Counted from the stretch's first letter, positions 37,776-46,047 are shown. The stretch is DNA of 64,000 nucleotides from Leisingera sp. ANG-M7 (GCF_000813965.1 NZ_JWLI01000007.1:1-64000), one strand, 5' to 3'. Notes: generated from the letters alone by a model not told the origin. Translations and numbers: made by a program.

Positions 37776-38510
37776 ATGGCAACAGCAACCAAACCGCCGC
37801 TCCTGGCCGTCCTGATCGACGCCGACAATATCTCTGCCAAATACGCCGAGGCGATGTTCGAGGAGATCGCCTCCTTTGGCGAGGCCAGCATCCGGCGCAT
37901 CTATGGCGACTTTGCCGGCGGGGGCCCCCAGGGCTGGAACAAGGAGAAGCTGGCGTCGCTGGCGATTGTGCCGCACCAGCAGTTTGCCAATACCACCGGC
38001 AAGAACGCCTCAGACATTGCGCTGGTGATTGACGCGATGGACATCCTGCATTCGGGGCGCTTTGACGGGTTCGTGCTGATCTCTTCGGACAGCGATTTCA
38101 CCCGGCTGGCCAGCCGTATCCGCGAACAGGGGGTGGATGTGTTCGGCATGGGAATGCGCAAGACGCCCGCCGCCTTTGTGCAGGCGTGCAAGCGCTTCAT
38201 CTATGTGGAGAACCTGCTGGAAGAGCCTGCAAAGGCGAAGGCCAAGCCCAAGAAGGAAGAGGGCAACGGCAACGCGCCATCGGAGCTCGCGGACCCGACC
38301 AAGCTTGTTGTGCGGGCGATGGATGCGATCGGACAGGAGGACGAATGGTTCACCCTGGGCCAGATCGGCCAGTACATCACCGCAGCGTTTCCTGATTTCG
38401 ACACCCGCAGCTATGGCCAGCGCAAGCTGAGCGACCTGATTGCCACGCTGAAACTGTTTGAGACCAAGCGCGGCGAGGGCAACCAGATCCTGGTGCGGCG
38501 GCTGGACTAA
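37776..38510 (+). CDS. NYN domain protein with C-terminal OST-HTH (LOTUS) domain
   Basis: The 244-residue protein has a PIN-like NYN (LabA/DUF88) domain with acidic residues in VLIDADNIS, ALVIDAMDIL and LISSDSDFTRLASRIRE, all consistent with a metal-dependent ribonuclease site. A charged linker (about 150-175) leads to an OST-HTH/LOTUS-like domain (IGQEDEWFTLGQIGQYITAAFPDFDTRSYGQRKLSDLI), which binds RNA in other proteins. RNA processing is likely but unproven. The ribosome-binding site is weak. Confidence 0.88.
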   Translation: MATATKPPLLAVLIDADNISAKYAEAMFEEIASFGEASIRRIYGDFAGGGPQGWNKEKLASLAIVPHQQFANTTGKNASDIALVIDAMDILHSGRFDGFVLISSDSDFTRLASRIREQGVDVFGMGMRKTPAAFVQACKRFIYVENLLEEPAKAKAKPKKEEGNGNAPSELADPTKLVVRAMDAIGQEDEWFTLGQIGQYITAAFPDFDTRSYGQRKLSDLIATLKLFETKRGEGNQILVRRLD

Positions 38511-38590
38511 GGCTGCGGTTTCCATCTTTCGTTTGCGCGCAATCCGTGGCTTAGTCCCGCAAAGGGACGCGGCGGCGGGGAGGAACGCGC

Positions 38591-39526
38591 ATGGCAATGC
38601 TGATCAGTATCGGCCACGACGGCTGGTACACCGAGGAACAGCTGGTGGAGGAGTTGCAGGCGATGGCGCCCGGCGCCGATATCCGGCCCGTCTCTGCCCC
38701 CGGCAACCTGGATGAGATCACGGTGCTGGCCGTTTCCGCGCTGAAAGGCGATCTGCCCGCGCATTTGCCAAACCTGAAGCTGGTGCAGAAACTCGGCGCA
38801 GGGGTGGATACCATCGTGGCGCACCCCAGCCTGGCTCCGCATGTGCGCGTCGCCCGGCTGAGACCGCTGGAACCTGCGCATGAGATCGCGGAGTTCTGCC
38901 TGGCCTATGTGCTACGTGATCAGCGCAACATGCGGGCGCACGCAGCCTCGCAGACCCGCAGCGGCTGGGAACCGCTGGCGCCCAAACGCCCGCAGGAGAC
39001 CACGGTGGGCATACTGGGCCTCGGCCATATCGGCGGCATGACGGCGCGGCTGATGCGCGACCTGCGGTTCCGGGTGCTGGGCTGGAGCCGCTCGCCCAAG
39101 GAGATCGACGGCGTGGACTGCCGCCATGGCGAAGCGGCGTTGCCGCAGATGCTGGGCGAATGCGATTATGTCTGTGCGATCCTGCCCTCCACCCCCGCCA
39201 CCCGGCAGCTGATGAATGCAGAAATGCTGGCAGCGATGAAACCGGGCGCGGTGCTGATCAACGCAGGCCGCGGCGATCTGGTGGATGAACCGGCCCTGCT
39301 GGCGGCGCTGGACGCGGGCACGCCCGGCCATGCGGTGCTGGATGTGGTGAGCAAGGAACCCCTGCCCGCGGACAGCCCGCTGTGGGCGCATCCGAAGGTC
39401 ACCCTTACCCCGCATGTGTCGGGCTGGCACCTGGGGGATGCGCTGAAAGACGTGGTGGAGAACCTGCAGCGGCTGGAGGCGGGCGAAGACCTGCTGCACG
39501 AAGTGGATCGTGAGCGGGGGTATTGA
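38591..39526 (+). CDS. Glyoxylate/hydroxypyruvate reductase (GhrA-like)
   Basis: The 311-residue D-isomer-specific 2-hydroxyacid dehydrogenase has the nucleotide-binding motif GILGLGHIGGMTARLM near 137-152, catalytic Arg in INAGRGDLVDE near 232, Glu in DVVSKEPLP near 262 and His in LTPHVSGW near 280. Similarity to GhrA suggests reduction of glyoxylate or hydroxypyruvate. GAGGA precedes the ATG. It is convergent with the GFA gene and near gcvH, which fits a glyoxylate/glycine setting. Confidence 0.87.
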   Translation: MAMLISIGHDGWYTEEQLVEELQAMAPGADIRPVSAPGNLDEITVLAVSALKGDLPAHLPNLKLVQKLGAGVDTIVAHPSLAPHVRVARLRPLEPAHEIAEFCLAYVLRDQRNMRAHAASQTRSGWEPLAPKRPQETTVGILGLGHIGGMTARLMRDLRFRVLGWSRSPKEIDGVDCRHGEAALPQMLGECDYVCAILPSTPATRQLMNAEMLAAMKPGAVLINAGRGDLVDEPALLAALDAGTPGHAVLDVVSKEPLPADSPLWAHPKVTLTPHVSGWHLGDALKDVVENLQRLEAGEDLLHEVDRERGY

Positions 39527-39539
39527 ACGGCAGCTGCCC

Positions 39540-40001
39540 TTAGATGCCGCCGCGATCCAGATACTCAGCCATCAGGGTTTCCAGTTCTACCGCCGTTTCC
39601 GGGAACCGGGCATAACTATGCGTGGCAGGCACACTTGACCACGGCAGCTTCTCCTCTGTCATCAGTTCGACAAAGGGTTCAAACCTGGCGAGGTCAGCGA
39701 ACAGAGCCGTACGCAGATTGACACGGCTCTCCGCGCCCTGAATGCGGGTAAACACAAAATTCAGGCAGTCGCGGCAAAAGTTATGCTCCCGCCGCCCGGA
39801 CCTGAGGCCCCCTGCCAGCAGTCTGCCAGTGACAGAAAAAGACTCTGCCGCAAACATAGCGGTCAAGGAGAAGGCGCTCGCACAGAGCTTCTGACAGTCG
39901 CGGCAGTGGCACGCGAGCGTCAGAAGGGGCGGTGCGGTCACACAGACTTGCACTTGGCCGCACAGGCACGCGCCTTTCATCGGGAGCTGAAGAAAAGCCA
40001 T
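39540..40001 (-). CDS. GFA family zinc protein
   Basis: The 153-residue protein has the glutathione-dependent formaldehyde-activating fold: CLCGQV near residue 12, CHCRDCQK near 33 and CRDC near 80 provide the zinc cysteines. Actual formaldehyde activation is doubtful for most GFA proteins. The ATG at 40001 follows GGAAGG. It lies 126 bases after gcvH on the same strand. Confidence 0.85.
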   Translation of the reverse strand: MAFLQLPMKGACLCGQVQVCVTAPPLLTLACHCRDCQKLCASAFSLTAMFAAESFSVTGRLLAGGLRSGRREHNFCRDCLNFVFTRIQGAESRVNLRTALFADLARFEPFVELMTEEKLPWSSVPATHSYARFPETAVELETLMAEYLDRGGI

Positions 40002-40127
40002 CGGAACCTTCCGGTTGAGAATGCGCACGGCCGGGGCCAGGGTCATTGTTTTCCGCGCCACCGGCCCCAAAAACGCAAAACTTCAGTGGCTTGCCCCGCG
40101 CACGCCCGGTGCCGCGGGGCAGCCCGG

Positions 40128-40487
40128 TCAGCCGATAAAATCTTTGTAGCCGGCCTCATCCATGTAATCGTCCATCGGCGACAGGTCCGACGGTTTGATC
40201 TTGAAGAACCAGGCGTCACCCTCGGCGTCTTCGTTCACCTTGCCGGGATCGTCGGCCAGCGCTTCGTTCACCTCGACGATCTCACCGTCCAGCGGCGCGA
40301 GGATGTCGGAGGCGGCCTTGACCGATTCAATCACCACGATCTCGTCATCCTTGGAGACTTCGGTGCCCGGTTCGGGCAGCTCGACATAGACCACCTCGCC
40401 CAGCTGCTCGGCGGCGTGGGCGGTGATGCCGACGGTGATCAGGTCGCCCTCGGGCAGCAGCCACTCGTGTTCCTCGGTGTATTTCAT
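40128..40487 (-). CDS. gcvH: Glycine cleavage system H protein
   Basis: GcvH carries the aminomethyl group on a lipoyl arm. The lipoylated lysine is K57 in VVIESVKAASD, and YTEEHEWL and PLDGEIVEVN complete the signature. The 119-residue length is normal. The ATG at 40487 follows GAAGGAAA. No gcvT or gcvP is adjacent: the neighbours are a GFA gene and a glutamine-synthetase-like gene. Whether this is the only H protein of the genome cannot be seen. Confidence 0.94.
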   Translation of the reverse strand: MKYTEEHEWLLPEGDLITVGITAHAAEQLGEVVYVELPEPGTEVSKDDEIVVIESVKAASDILAPLDGEIVEVNEALADDPGKVNEDAEGDAWFFKIKPSDLSPMDDYMDEAGYKDFIG

Positions 40488-40662
40488 GGGGGTGTTTTCC
40501 TTCGAAGAGGCGTGGGTTTCAATGTCTCTGGCCACCGGAAATGGCGCCGCGGATGGCAAGGGCACGGCCCCCGCATACGCGGGTATACGGTATCAACGGG
40601 CGGGGCTGGCGATCAAGACGGCAAATCACCCGTAGGCTGAGATTTTGCTGCCCTTCGGGGCG

Positions 40663-42111
40663 TCAGAACAGGTTGAAATACTCCGCCTGCTCCCATTCGC
40701 TGACGGTATCCAGGTAGCGTTCCCACTCAAAGGTCTTGAGCTGCAGCAGGTAGTCTGCGGTCTCCGCGCCCAGCGCCTGGCGGCACAGGGTTGAGCCTGC
40801 GAACCCTTCCAGCGCCTGGCCCAGCGAGCGCGGCAGGCGGTCCGCGTCTTCGCTGTATGGCGACAGGGTGGGTTTCGGGGCTTCCAGGCCATCCCGGATG
40901 CCGGCAGCGCCTGCGATGATCTGGGCGGCCAGCGCGTAATAGGGGTTGGCAGTGCTGTCCGGGGCGCGGTTCTCAATCCGGCTGGCGGGGTCATGGGGCT
41001 GCATCAGCGCCCGCAGCATGGCACCGCGGTTATCCTCGCCCCAGCCGATGCGGCTGGGGGCCAATTGGAACGGCAGGTAGCGTTTATAGCTGTTCACTGT
41101 GGGGGCGATCAACAGCGAGGTCTCAGCCGCGTATTTCAAGAGGCCGGCCATCCAGGCGCTGGCGGGCGGTGCCAGCATCCCGGTAGTTTCCGGCATGAAC
41201 AGGTTGCGTCCCGTCGCCAGGTCCTGCAGCGACTGGTGGACGTGCCAGCCGTTGGCCATGGCATTGTCCAGCCGCGGCTTGGCCATGAAGCTGGCGTGCA
41301 GGCCATTGCTGGCGCAGACCTCCTTGACCATGGTGCGGAACATCACCATCGCGTCTGCCTGCGCCATGGCGCTGCCGGGGGCAAAGGTGAATTCGACCTG
41401 GCTGGGGCCCATTTCGATTTCCACCGAGCGCACCTGCAGGCCCAGCTTCTGGGCGTTACGGCGCAAGAGGTCCAGGATACCCTCAACCTCGCCATAGCGG
41501 GTTTCGGTGAGGTACTGATACCCTTGCGTCAGGTTGCGGGTTTGCACCGGGGAACCGGGGCGGGTCGCCTGCGTATGGGCGGCGGATTTGTCGGCCAGAT
41601 CGAAGAGGTGGAACTCCACCTCCAGCCCGAAGGTGGCGGCCATGCCCTGCGCGGCCAGCATCTCCACCTGCCGCTGCAGCACCCCGCAGGGGGCAAAGGG
41701 AATGGGCCGGCCGTCCGGATAGACCGGGGTGCAGAAGATCCAGGCGGAATGGCCGGACCAGGGCAGCGCCCGCCAAGTGTCCGGGCGCGGCACCAGCAGC
41801 ACGTCGCCCGCTCCCTGCATCGGGCCGGCCAGATCCGCGCCCTCCTCCCAAACCGGAAAGGCGGTGCGGTGCGAGGTATCCTTGAGCAGCAGGGTTGCGG
41901 GCACGTTGAGGCCGCTGTCAAAGACGGAGGCGAAAGCCTCTGCCATCACCGTCTTGCCGCGCAACAGCCCGTGCTGATCGGGGAACAGAACCCGCACCGT
42001 TTCGATCCCGTCGAACTGGGCGCGGGAGGTGATCTCCGCCGCCTTGCGGCAGTCTTCGGGGGTCAGCAGCCCCAGGCGGGCCAGTTTGCCGGATGTGAAA
42101 TCTTCTGCCAT
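40663..42111 (-). CDS. Glutamine synthetase family protein
   Basis: The 482-residue protein has the GS beta-grasp and catalytic domains: FGLEVEFHLFD near residue 165, EIEMGPSQVEFTF near 243, NGWHVHQSL near 293, and PTVNSYKRY and ENRAPDSTANPY later. It is not the nitrogen-assimilating GlnA type I recognise; such paralogues ligate glutamate to amines (PuuA-like) or act on other acids. The ATG at 42111 has GAGG six bases upstream. It is divergent from an IclR regulator, which probably controls it. Confidence 0.85.
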   Translation of the reverse strand: MAEDFTSGKLARLGLLTPEDCRKAAEITSRAQFDGIETVRVLFPDQHGLLRGKTVMAEAFASVFDSGLNVPATLLLKDTSHRTAFPVWEEGADLAGPMQGAGDVLLVPRPDTWRALPWSGHSAWIFCTPVYPDGRPIPFAPCGVLQRQVEMLAAQGMAATFGLEVEFHLFDLADKSAAHTQATRPGSPVQTRNLTQGYQYLTETRYGEVEGILDLLRRNAQKLGLQVRSVEIEMGPSQVEFTFAPGSAMAQADAMVMFRTMVKEVCASNGLHASFMAKPRLDNAMANGWHVHQSLQDLATGRNLFMPETTGMLAPPASAWMAGLLKYAAETSLLIAPTVNSYKRYLPFQLAPSRIGWGEDNRGAMLRALMQPHDPASRIENRAPDSTANPYYALAAQIIAGAAGIRDGLEAPKPTLSPYSEDADRLPRSLGQALEGFAGSTLCRQALGAETADYLLQLKTFEWERYLDTVSEWEQAEYFNLF

Positions 42112-42229
42112 GGGCGGCCTCGTCATACGGAGTTGTTTGAAATTGCACCGGAAATGCCTCGCCGTCCACCCGGCAACCGTTTTTGCCGCAACCCGTTGCA
42201 CTATCTGGATATTGCGGAGGTTTTGCGCC

Positions 42230-42258
42230 TTGACAGCGTTCGCAAAGCGAACATTGAT
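42230..42258 (+). promoter_or_regulatory. Promoter with IclR-type operator in the spacer
   Basis: TTGACA (42230-42235) and ATTGAT (42253-42258) are separated by exactly 17 bases. The spacer ends with the perfect palindrome GTTCGC-AAA-GCGAAC (42238-42252). The sequence resembles the boxes bound by IclR-family PcaR. It lies between the GS-like gene and the IclR gene and suggests autoregulation with control of the divergent gene. Confidence 0.68.
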
Positions 42259-42320
42259 GCCAGTATCCGCACAATGCCCGGCCGGGCAGCGGCACTACAG
42301 GGACAGAACGGGACGGCCAA

Positions 42321-43100
42321 ATGATGACAGCGGCAGACCAGGACAGGAATATTTCGTCAAGCTTTGCCAAGGGGCTGGCGGTGCTGGCGGTGTTTGATGC
42401 CGAGACCCCCTGCATGACACTGGCCGAGATTGCCCGGCGCAGCGGCCAGGACCGGGCCACCGCCCGCAGGGGGGCGCTGACGCTGGTGCAGGCAGGCTAT
42501 CTGCGCCAGGACGGGCGGATGCTGTCCCTGACTCCGCGGGTCCTGGCACTGGCGGGCGGGTTCCTGCAAGCCAACCAGTTCGGCCGCCGGGTGCAGCCGG
42601 TGCTGAACCGCCATGCCCAGCAGATGGAGATTGAGGTGACGCTGGCGATGCTGGATCAGGGGCGGGTTCTGCTGCTGGCGCAATCGACTGTCGAGCACGG
42701 CCATATCACCTATGGCTTTACCGCCGGTTCCCACATTCCGCTGGCGCATACCAGCCTGGGTCGGATGCTGCTGGCCGGGCTGCCGGCGGAAGAGGCCGCC
42801 AAGGTGTTGGCGGAAACGGACCTCCCGCGCCACACAGAGGCCTCGCTGACCGATCCCGCTGCCATTCTGGAGCGCGTCGCACAGGCCCGGGAGCAAGGCT
42901 ACTGCCTGACGGACAGCGAATTCGAGTCCGGGATCACTGGCTACGCGGTGCCTGTGTCGCGGCCCGGCCAGACGCCAATCGTGGCGGGGTGCTCTGCGCC
43001 GCGGGGCCAGCAGCCGGAAGCGGATGCCGAGCGGCTGCTGCGCGGGCTGCAGCTGTGCGCGGCAGAGCTGCGCCATGCGGAGGCGGTGGATCACCTGTAA
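42321..43100 (+). CDS. IclR family transcriptional regulator
   Basis: The 259-residue protein has the winged helix-turn-helix (SFAKGLAVLAVFDAETPCMTLAEIARRSGQDRATARRGALTLVQAGYL) and the effector domain with HTSLGRMLLAGLP and GYCLTDSEFESGITGYAVPV. It resembles the PcaR/PobR branch. GGGACGG precedes the first ATG. A palindromic candidate operator lies 69 bases upstream. Its divergent neighbour is the GS-like gene. Confidence 0.92.
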   Translation: MMTAADQDRNISSSFAKGLAVLAVFDAETPCMTLAEIARRSGQDRATARRGALTLVQAGYLRQDGRMLSLTPRVLALAGGFLQANQFGRRVQPVLNRHAQQMEIEVTLAMLDQGRVLLLAQSTVEHGHITYGFTAGSHIPLAHTSLGRMLLAGLPAEEAAKVLAETDLPRHTEASLTDPAAILERVAQAREQGYCLTDSEFESGITGYAVPVSRPGQTPIVAGCSAPRGQQPEADAERLLRGLQLCAAELRHAEAVDHL

Positions 43101-43166
43101 GCAGCACCTTGCAAAGCCCCTGCCCTGCGCTAGGCTGAGACCAGAGATTTCCGCAGGAGCATTTCG

Positions 43167-43481
43167 ATGATGAAACAGACTGCATTGGCAGCGGCCCTAT
43201 GTGCCGCGCTGGCCCCGGCTGCAGGGGCCAAGGGCGTGGAAGGCAAGCAGGTCACCGTGCTGGGCCGCGACTGGGTGGTGGCCCCGGTGGAGGACGCCCC
43301 GGACCGCTACAGCGCCACCCGGATGAACCTGGAGCATCTGGCCTTCCGCCCGCCCGCGGTGCTGACCGCGCGCCAGGCGGTCAGGGCCATTCGCACCGCC
43401 ACCGGCTGCAGCGTCAATCTGGACACAATGGTGCGCAACATCACCGGCACCTACTACGCCCAGGTGACCTGCCGCAAATAG
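43167..43481 (+). CDS. Small secreted protein of unknown function
   Basis: The 104-residue product has a signal peptide (about 1-21, ending in AAGAKG). The mature part has two cysteines (TGCSVNLD and VTCRK) that could form a disulfide, and the segment RQAVRAIRTATGCSVNLDTMVRNITGTYYAQVTC. I do not recognise the family. AGGAG lies seven bases before the ATG. It sits between the IclR gene and gap. Confidence 0.7.
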   Translation: MMKQTALAAALCAALAPAAGAKGVEGKQVTVLGRDWVVAPVEDAPDRYSATRMNLEHLAFRPPAVLTARQAVRAIRTATGCSVNLDTMVRNITGTYYAQVTCRK

Positions 43482-43531
43482 GCATGCGCCTGACGCTTGC
43501 CCGGTTTTGCAGCGTTTTTCTGAAACATCCT

Positions 43532-43558
43532 CTTGGGAAATGTGATCATTTTCCCGAG
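43532..43558. promoter_or_regulatory. Inverted repeat upstream of gap
   Basis: CTTGGGAAA at 43532-43540 pairs with TTTCCCGAG at 43550-43558 (one G-T pair, 9-base centre). It ends 44 bases before the gap start codon, a suitable place for an operator. Confidence 0.45.
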
Positions 43559-43602
43559 CACAGCGGATTGAGCGGCGCCAGTGCGCCTGCCATAGATTGC
43601 GC

Positions 43603-44586
43603 ATGAAACTTGCTATCAACGGATTCGGCCGCATCGGCCGCGCCATCCTGCGCCAGATTCTGACCACATCGCGCGGAGACGGCATCGAGGTGGTGCGGAT
43701 CAATGATATCGCACCCTTGGACATGTGCGCCTATCTGTTTCAGTACGACAGCACCTTTGGCCCTTTTGCCCATCCGGTGGAGCTTGGCGATGACGCGCTG
43801 CAGGTGATGGGGCGCTCCATTCCGGTGAGCCACGAACCGGATCTGACAAAGGTGGATCTGTCAGGTGTCGATCTGGTGCTGGAATGCACCGGCATCGCGC
43901 GGACCTCCGATGTGGCGGAGCGCGGATTGAAGGCGGGCGCCGCCAAAGTGCTGATCTCCGGCCCCTCCCCCGCGGCTGAGCTGACCGTGGTGCTGGGAGC
44001 AAACGAGGAGACCCTGGGCGATGCACGGATCGTCTCCAATGCCTCCTGCACCACCAACGGGCTGACACCGCTGGTCAAGCTGCTGGATGCCATTGCAGGC
44101 ATCGACACCGCGCATATGACCACCATCCACTGCTACACCAACTCGCAGCCGATGGTGGACGCGCCGCGCGGCGATTTCGCGCGCTCTCGCGGCGGTGCGC
44201 AGTCAATGGTGCCGACCACCACTTCCGCAACGCATCTAATTGACGAGGTGCTGCCGCATCTGAAAGGCCGGGTCAGCGGCTCGGCGGTGCGGGTGCCGAC
44301 GGCGAGCGTCTCAGCTGTTGATCTGGTGGCGCAGCTGAAGACCCCGATGAGCGAGGCAGAGTTCGATGCCGCCCTGCGAGAGGGTGTGGCCGCGTCGAAG
44401 GTGCTGGGCTGGACGGATATGCCGCTGGTGTCCTCAGACTTGCGGGCGCGGCCGGAGTCGCTGGTGATTGCCGGTCCGGAAACCCGCATGGCCGGGGATG
44501 CGCAGGTGCGGGTGTTCGGCTGGTATGACAATGAATGGGGGTTTTCCGCCCGGATGCTGGATGTGGCGCGGCTGATGGCCGGGTAA
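43603..44586 (+). CDS. gap: Glyceraldehyde-3-phosphate dehydrogenase
   Basis: The 327-residue enzyme has the Rossmann start KLAINGFGRIGRAILRQI, the catalytic Cys in SNASCTTNGLTP near residue 146, and TIHCYTNSQ, RAAATSxx-like GGAQSMVPTTTSATH and WYDNEWGFSARM. The active-site loop LRARPESLVI differs somewhat from the common form, so it may be a paralogue with another aldehyde substrate or cofactor preference. I used the ATG at 43603; a TTG two codons upstream is possible. No clear ribosome-binding site was seen. Confidence 0.9.
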   Translation: MKLAINGFGRIGRAILRQILTTSRGDGIEVVRINDIAPLDMCAYLFQYDSTFGPFAHPVELGDDALQVMGRSIPVSHEPDLTKVDLSGVDLVLECTGIARTSDVAERGLKAGAAKVLISGPSPAAELTVVLGANEETLGDARIVSNASCTTNGLTPLVKLLDAIAGIDTAHMTTIHCYTNSQPMVDAPRGDFARSRGGAQSMVPTTTSATHLIDEVLPHLKGRVSGSAVRVPTASVSAVDLVAQLKTPMSEAEFDAALREGVAASKVLGWTDMPLVSSDLRARPESLVIAGPETRMAGDAQVRVFGWYDNEWGFSARMLDVARLMAG

Positions 44587-44612
44587 ACCCCATGTCCACT
44601 GCTCCGAACTGC

Positions 44613-44636
44613 AAGCCCGCCTCCGGCGGGCTTTGC
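44613..44636 (+). terminator. Terminator after gap
   Basis: AAGCCCGCC at 44613-44621 pairs with GGCGGGCTT at 44625-44633 with a 3-base loop, followed by a short TTTGC. It could also serve the converging membrane-protein gene. Confidence 0.65.
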
Positions 44637-45244
44637 TATTCCTGCCGGCAGCGCTGTTTGCCCGTCAGACGGATCCAGCGGAATACCAGCGTCAGCGCCA
44701 GCATGCAGACGGCAAGACCGACCAGGTCGCCGGCGGCATAGATCGCCATCACCGGAAGCTGGTCTTCGGGAAAAATCAGGCCGGAAAACACCACCGATTG
44801 CCCCGATGAATTGATCAGGGAAGCCAGCGCGCCAACCGCCAGCAGGCTGGTCCAGGCAATCCGCCGCGCCTGGCCCGCGTAAAGGTTCCACCCGAACATC
44901 CTGGCAATTTCAAATGCCGCAAAGGCAGCAACCGCGCCGACGGCGATGGACTCCAGCAGCACCGGTTCCATCACCTGCCGCACGCCGGCGTCGGTGAATA
45001 TCAATTCCGACAAGAAGGCGCCTGCGGCCAGCGGCAAAACCGCCCGCCAGCCAAGCAGCCAGACCGCCAGCACCCGCACCCCATGCGGCAGGTAGGCCAG
45101 ACTGGCAAAAACCGTGATCTCCGGCAGGAAGACCCCCTGCACGGGCGTCACCACCCAGGCGGTCAGCCCGTGGCAGATAACATAGGCGGCCGTGATCACC
45201 GCAAAACTTTGAAGGCCAGCAAACAGCTGAAAAACTCGTCTCAT
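44636..45244 (-). CDS. Integral membrane protein of unknown function
   Basis: The 202-residue protein has about six hydrophobic spans (FAVITAAYVICHGLTAWVV, VRVLAVWLLGWRAVLPLAAGAFLS, IAVGAVAAFAAFEIARMFG, TSLLAVGALASLINSSGQSVVF and others). The layout recalls MASE1-type sensory membrane modules, but no signalling domain is attached, so this is only a resemblance. The ATG at 45244 has AAAGGGGG just upstream. The winged-helix gene lies 66 bases upstream on the same strand. Confidence 0.75.
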   Translation of the reverse strand: MRRVFQLFAGLQSFAVITAAYVICHGLTAWVVTPVQGVFLPEITVFASLAYLPHGVRVLAVWLLGWRAVLPLAAGAFLSELIFTDAGVRQVMEPVLLESIAVGAVAAFAAFEIARMFGWNLYAGQARRIAWTSLLAVGALASLINSSGQSVVFSGLIFPEDQLPVMAIYAAGDLVGLAVCMLALTLVFRWIRLTGKQRCRQE

Positions 45245-45310
45245 GCCGCCCCCTTTAGACGGGAGCGGGGAAACCTGCAATCCGCGGAATGTATGATCGG
45301 CGCGGCGCCG

Positions 45311-45613
45311 TCACTTTGCCGCAGGATTGAAACTCACCACATAGTGTTTGGCCTTGCTGCCGCCGGCCCGTTTGATCAGCCCCAGCTCCAGCAGCGACTT
45401 TAGTGTGCGGTGAAAGGTGGCCTGGGCCAGCCCCTTGACCAGCCGGTGATTGCGGATCTGTTCGGATTGCACCGCCTCGCCGGGCGTCTTTGTCAGCGAA
45501 TTTGCCGCCAGCAGCACATCCCGCTCTGACCGGCTCAGTCGGTCCAGGCCTAAATCACGCTCCATCTGGTGAAGCATGTCGCGAAGTTCGAAAATTGGTC
45601 TCAACCGGTCCAA
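45311..45613 (-). CDS. Small winged-helix DNA-binding protein
   Basis: The 100-residue protein has a MarR-like winged helix (LSRSERDVLLAANSLT, GEAVQSEQIRNHRLVKGLAQATFHRTLKSLLELGLIKRAGGSKAKHYVVS). It starts with TTG preceded by GGGAGAG; an ATG at 45577 is an alternative. It is probably a regulator, perhaps of itself and the downstream membrane-protein gene. The region upstream contains a matched 11-bp inverted repeat around a TATAAT box on the minus strand. Confidence 0.72.
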   Translation of the reverse strand: MDRLRPIFELRDMLHQMERDLGLDRLSRSERDVLLAANSLTKTPGEAVQSEQIRNHRLVKGLAQATFHRTLKSLLELGLIKRAGGSKAKHYVVSFNPAAK

Positions 45614-45664
45614 AACCGCTCTCCCGGATCCTCATAAACCGCACCCCGGCAGGGCCAAGGGTGA

Positions 45665-45730
45665 AATGATACCACACAACTTTATCAAACTGACAATTAT
45701 ATAGACAGTAAAATCATGCGTGGTATCATT
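45665..45730. promoter_or_regulatory. Widely spaced 11-bp inverted repeat around a TATAAT box
   Basis: AATGATACCAC at 45665-45675 and GTGGTATCATT at 45720-45730 are exact complements, 44 bases apart. The interval is AT-rich, and TATAAT lies on the minus strand at 45701-45696. This suits a paired operator acting on the winged-helix gene. Confidence 0.55.
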
Positions 45731-45800
45731 CCAGTCAGGCTGGCTGCTTTGTGAGTGGTGGCTGCGCCTGACGTTGCTCTTGTTCTTTGTTAAACAGTGA

Positions 45801-45829
45801 CAGCTCCGGCGGAATACCCGCTGGAGCTG
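45801..45829. repeat. 12-bp hairpin
   Basis: CAGCTCCGGCGG at 45801-45812 pairs with CCGCTGGAGCTG at 45818-45829 with one G-T pair and a 5-base loop. A short GTTTAAT follows on the plus strand, too weak for a confident terminator. Confidence 0.6.
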
Positions 45830-45901
45830 GTTTAATCTATCACATACCCTGTTCCGCTTTCCAATGCTGATTAGCTGCTGCCGTGACACCGCCGCCAATG
45901 C

Positions 45902-45940
45902 GCGGCAATCCGCCGTTGCCTGACACCGGCGGATTGCCGC
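45902..45940. repeat. Perfect 14-bp hairpin before tamA
   Basis: GCGGCAATCCGCCG at 45902-45915 pairs with CGGCGGATTGCCGC at 45927-45940 (11-base loop). It ends 107 bases before the tamA start and lacks a T run. Confidence 0.7.
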
Positions 45941-46047
45941 CGCTTTGCAGGTTCCATCCCTCAATTTTCCCGTGCTAGGCTTGCTTTGGAACGCCTGGGC
46001 CTCAGCCGGGGTCAGGCGGCAATTTTACGCCCGCTGCCGGAGCAGAC

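Larger units (their letters stand above)
45614..46047. other. 434-bp intergenic region with several strong inverted repeats
   Basis: No gene was found. The region holds an AT-rich minus-strand promoter-like segment near 45696-45701, an 11-bp inverted repeat flanking it, a 12-bp hairpin at 45801-45829 and a 14-bp perfect hairpin at 45902-45940. It separates the winged-helix gene (minus) from tamA (plus). A small RNA is possible, but no promoter-terminator pair was established. Confidence 0.6.

Noticed and set aside
40488-40662. Glycine riboswitch upstream of gcvH
   Set aside because: Only ordinary short hairpins were seen; the conserved glycine aptamer core could not be found.
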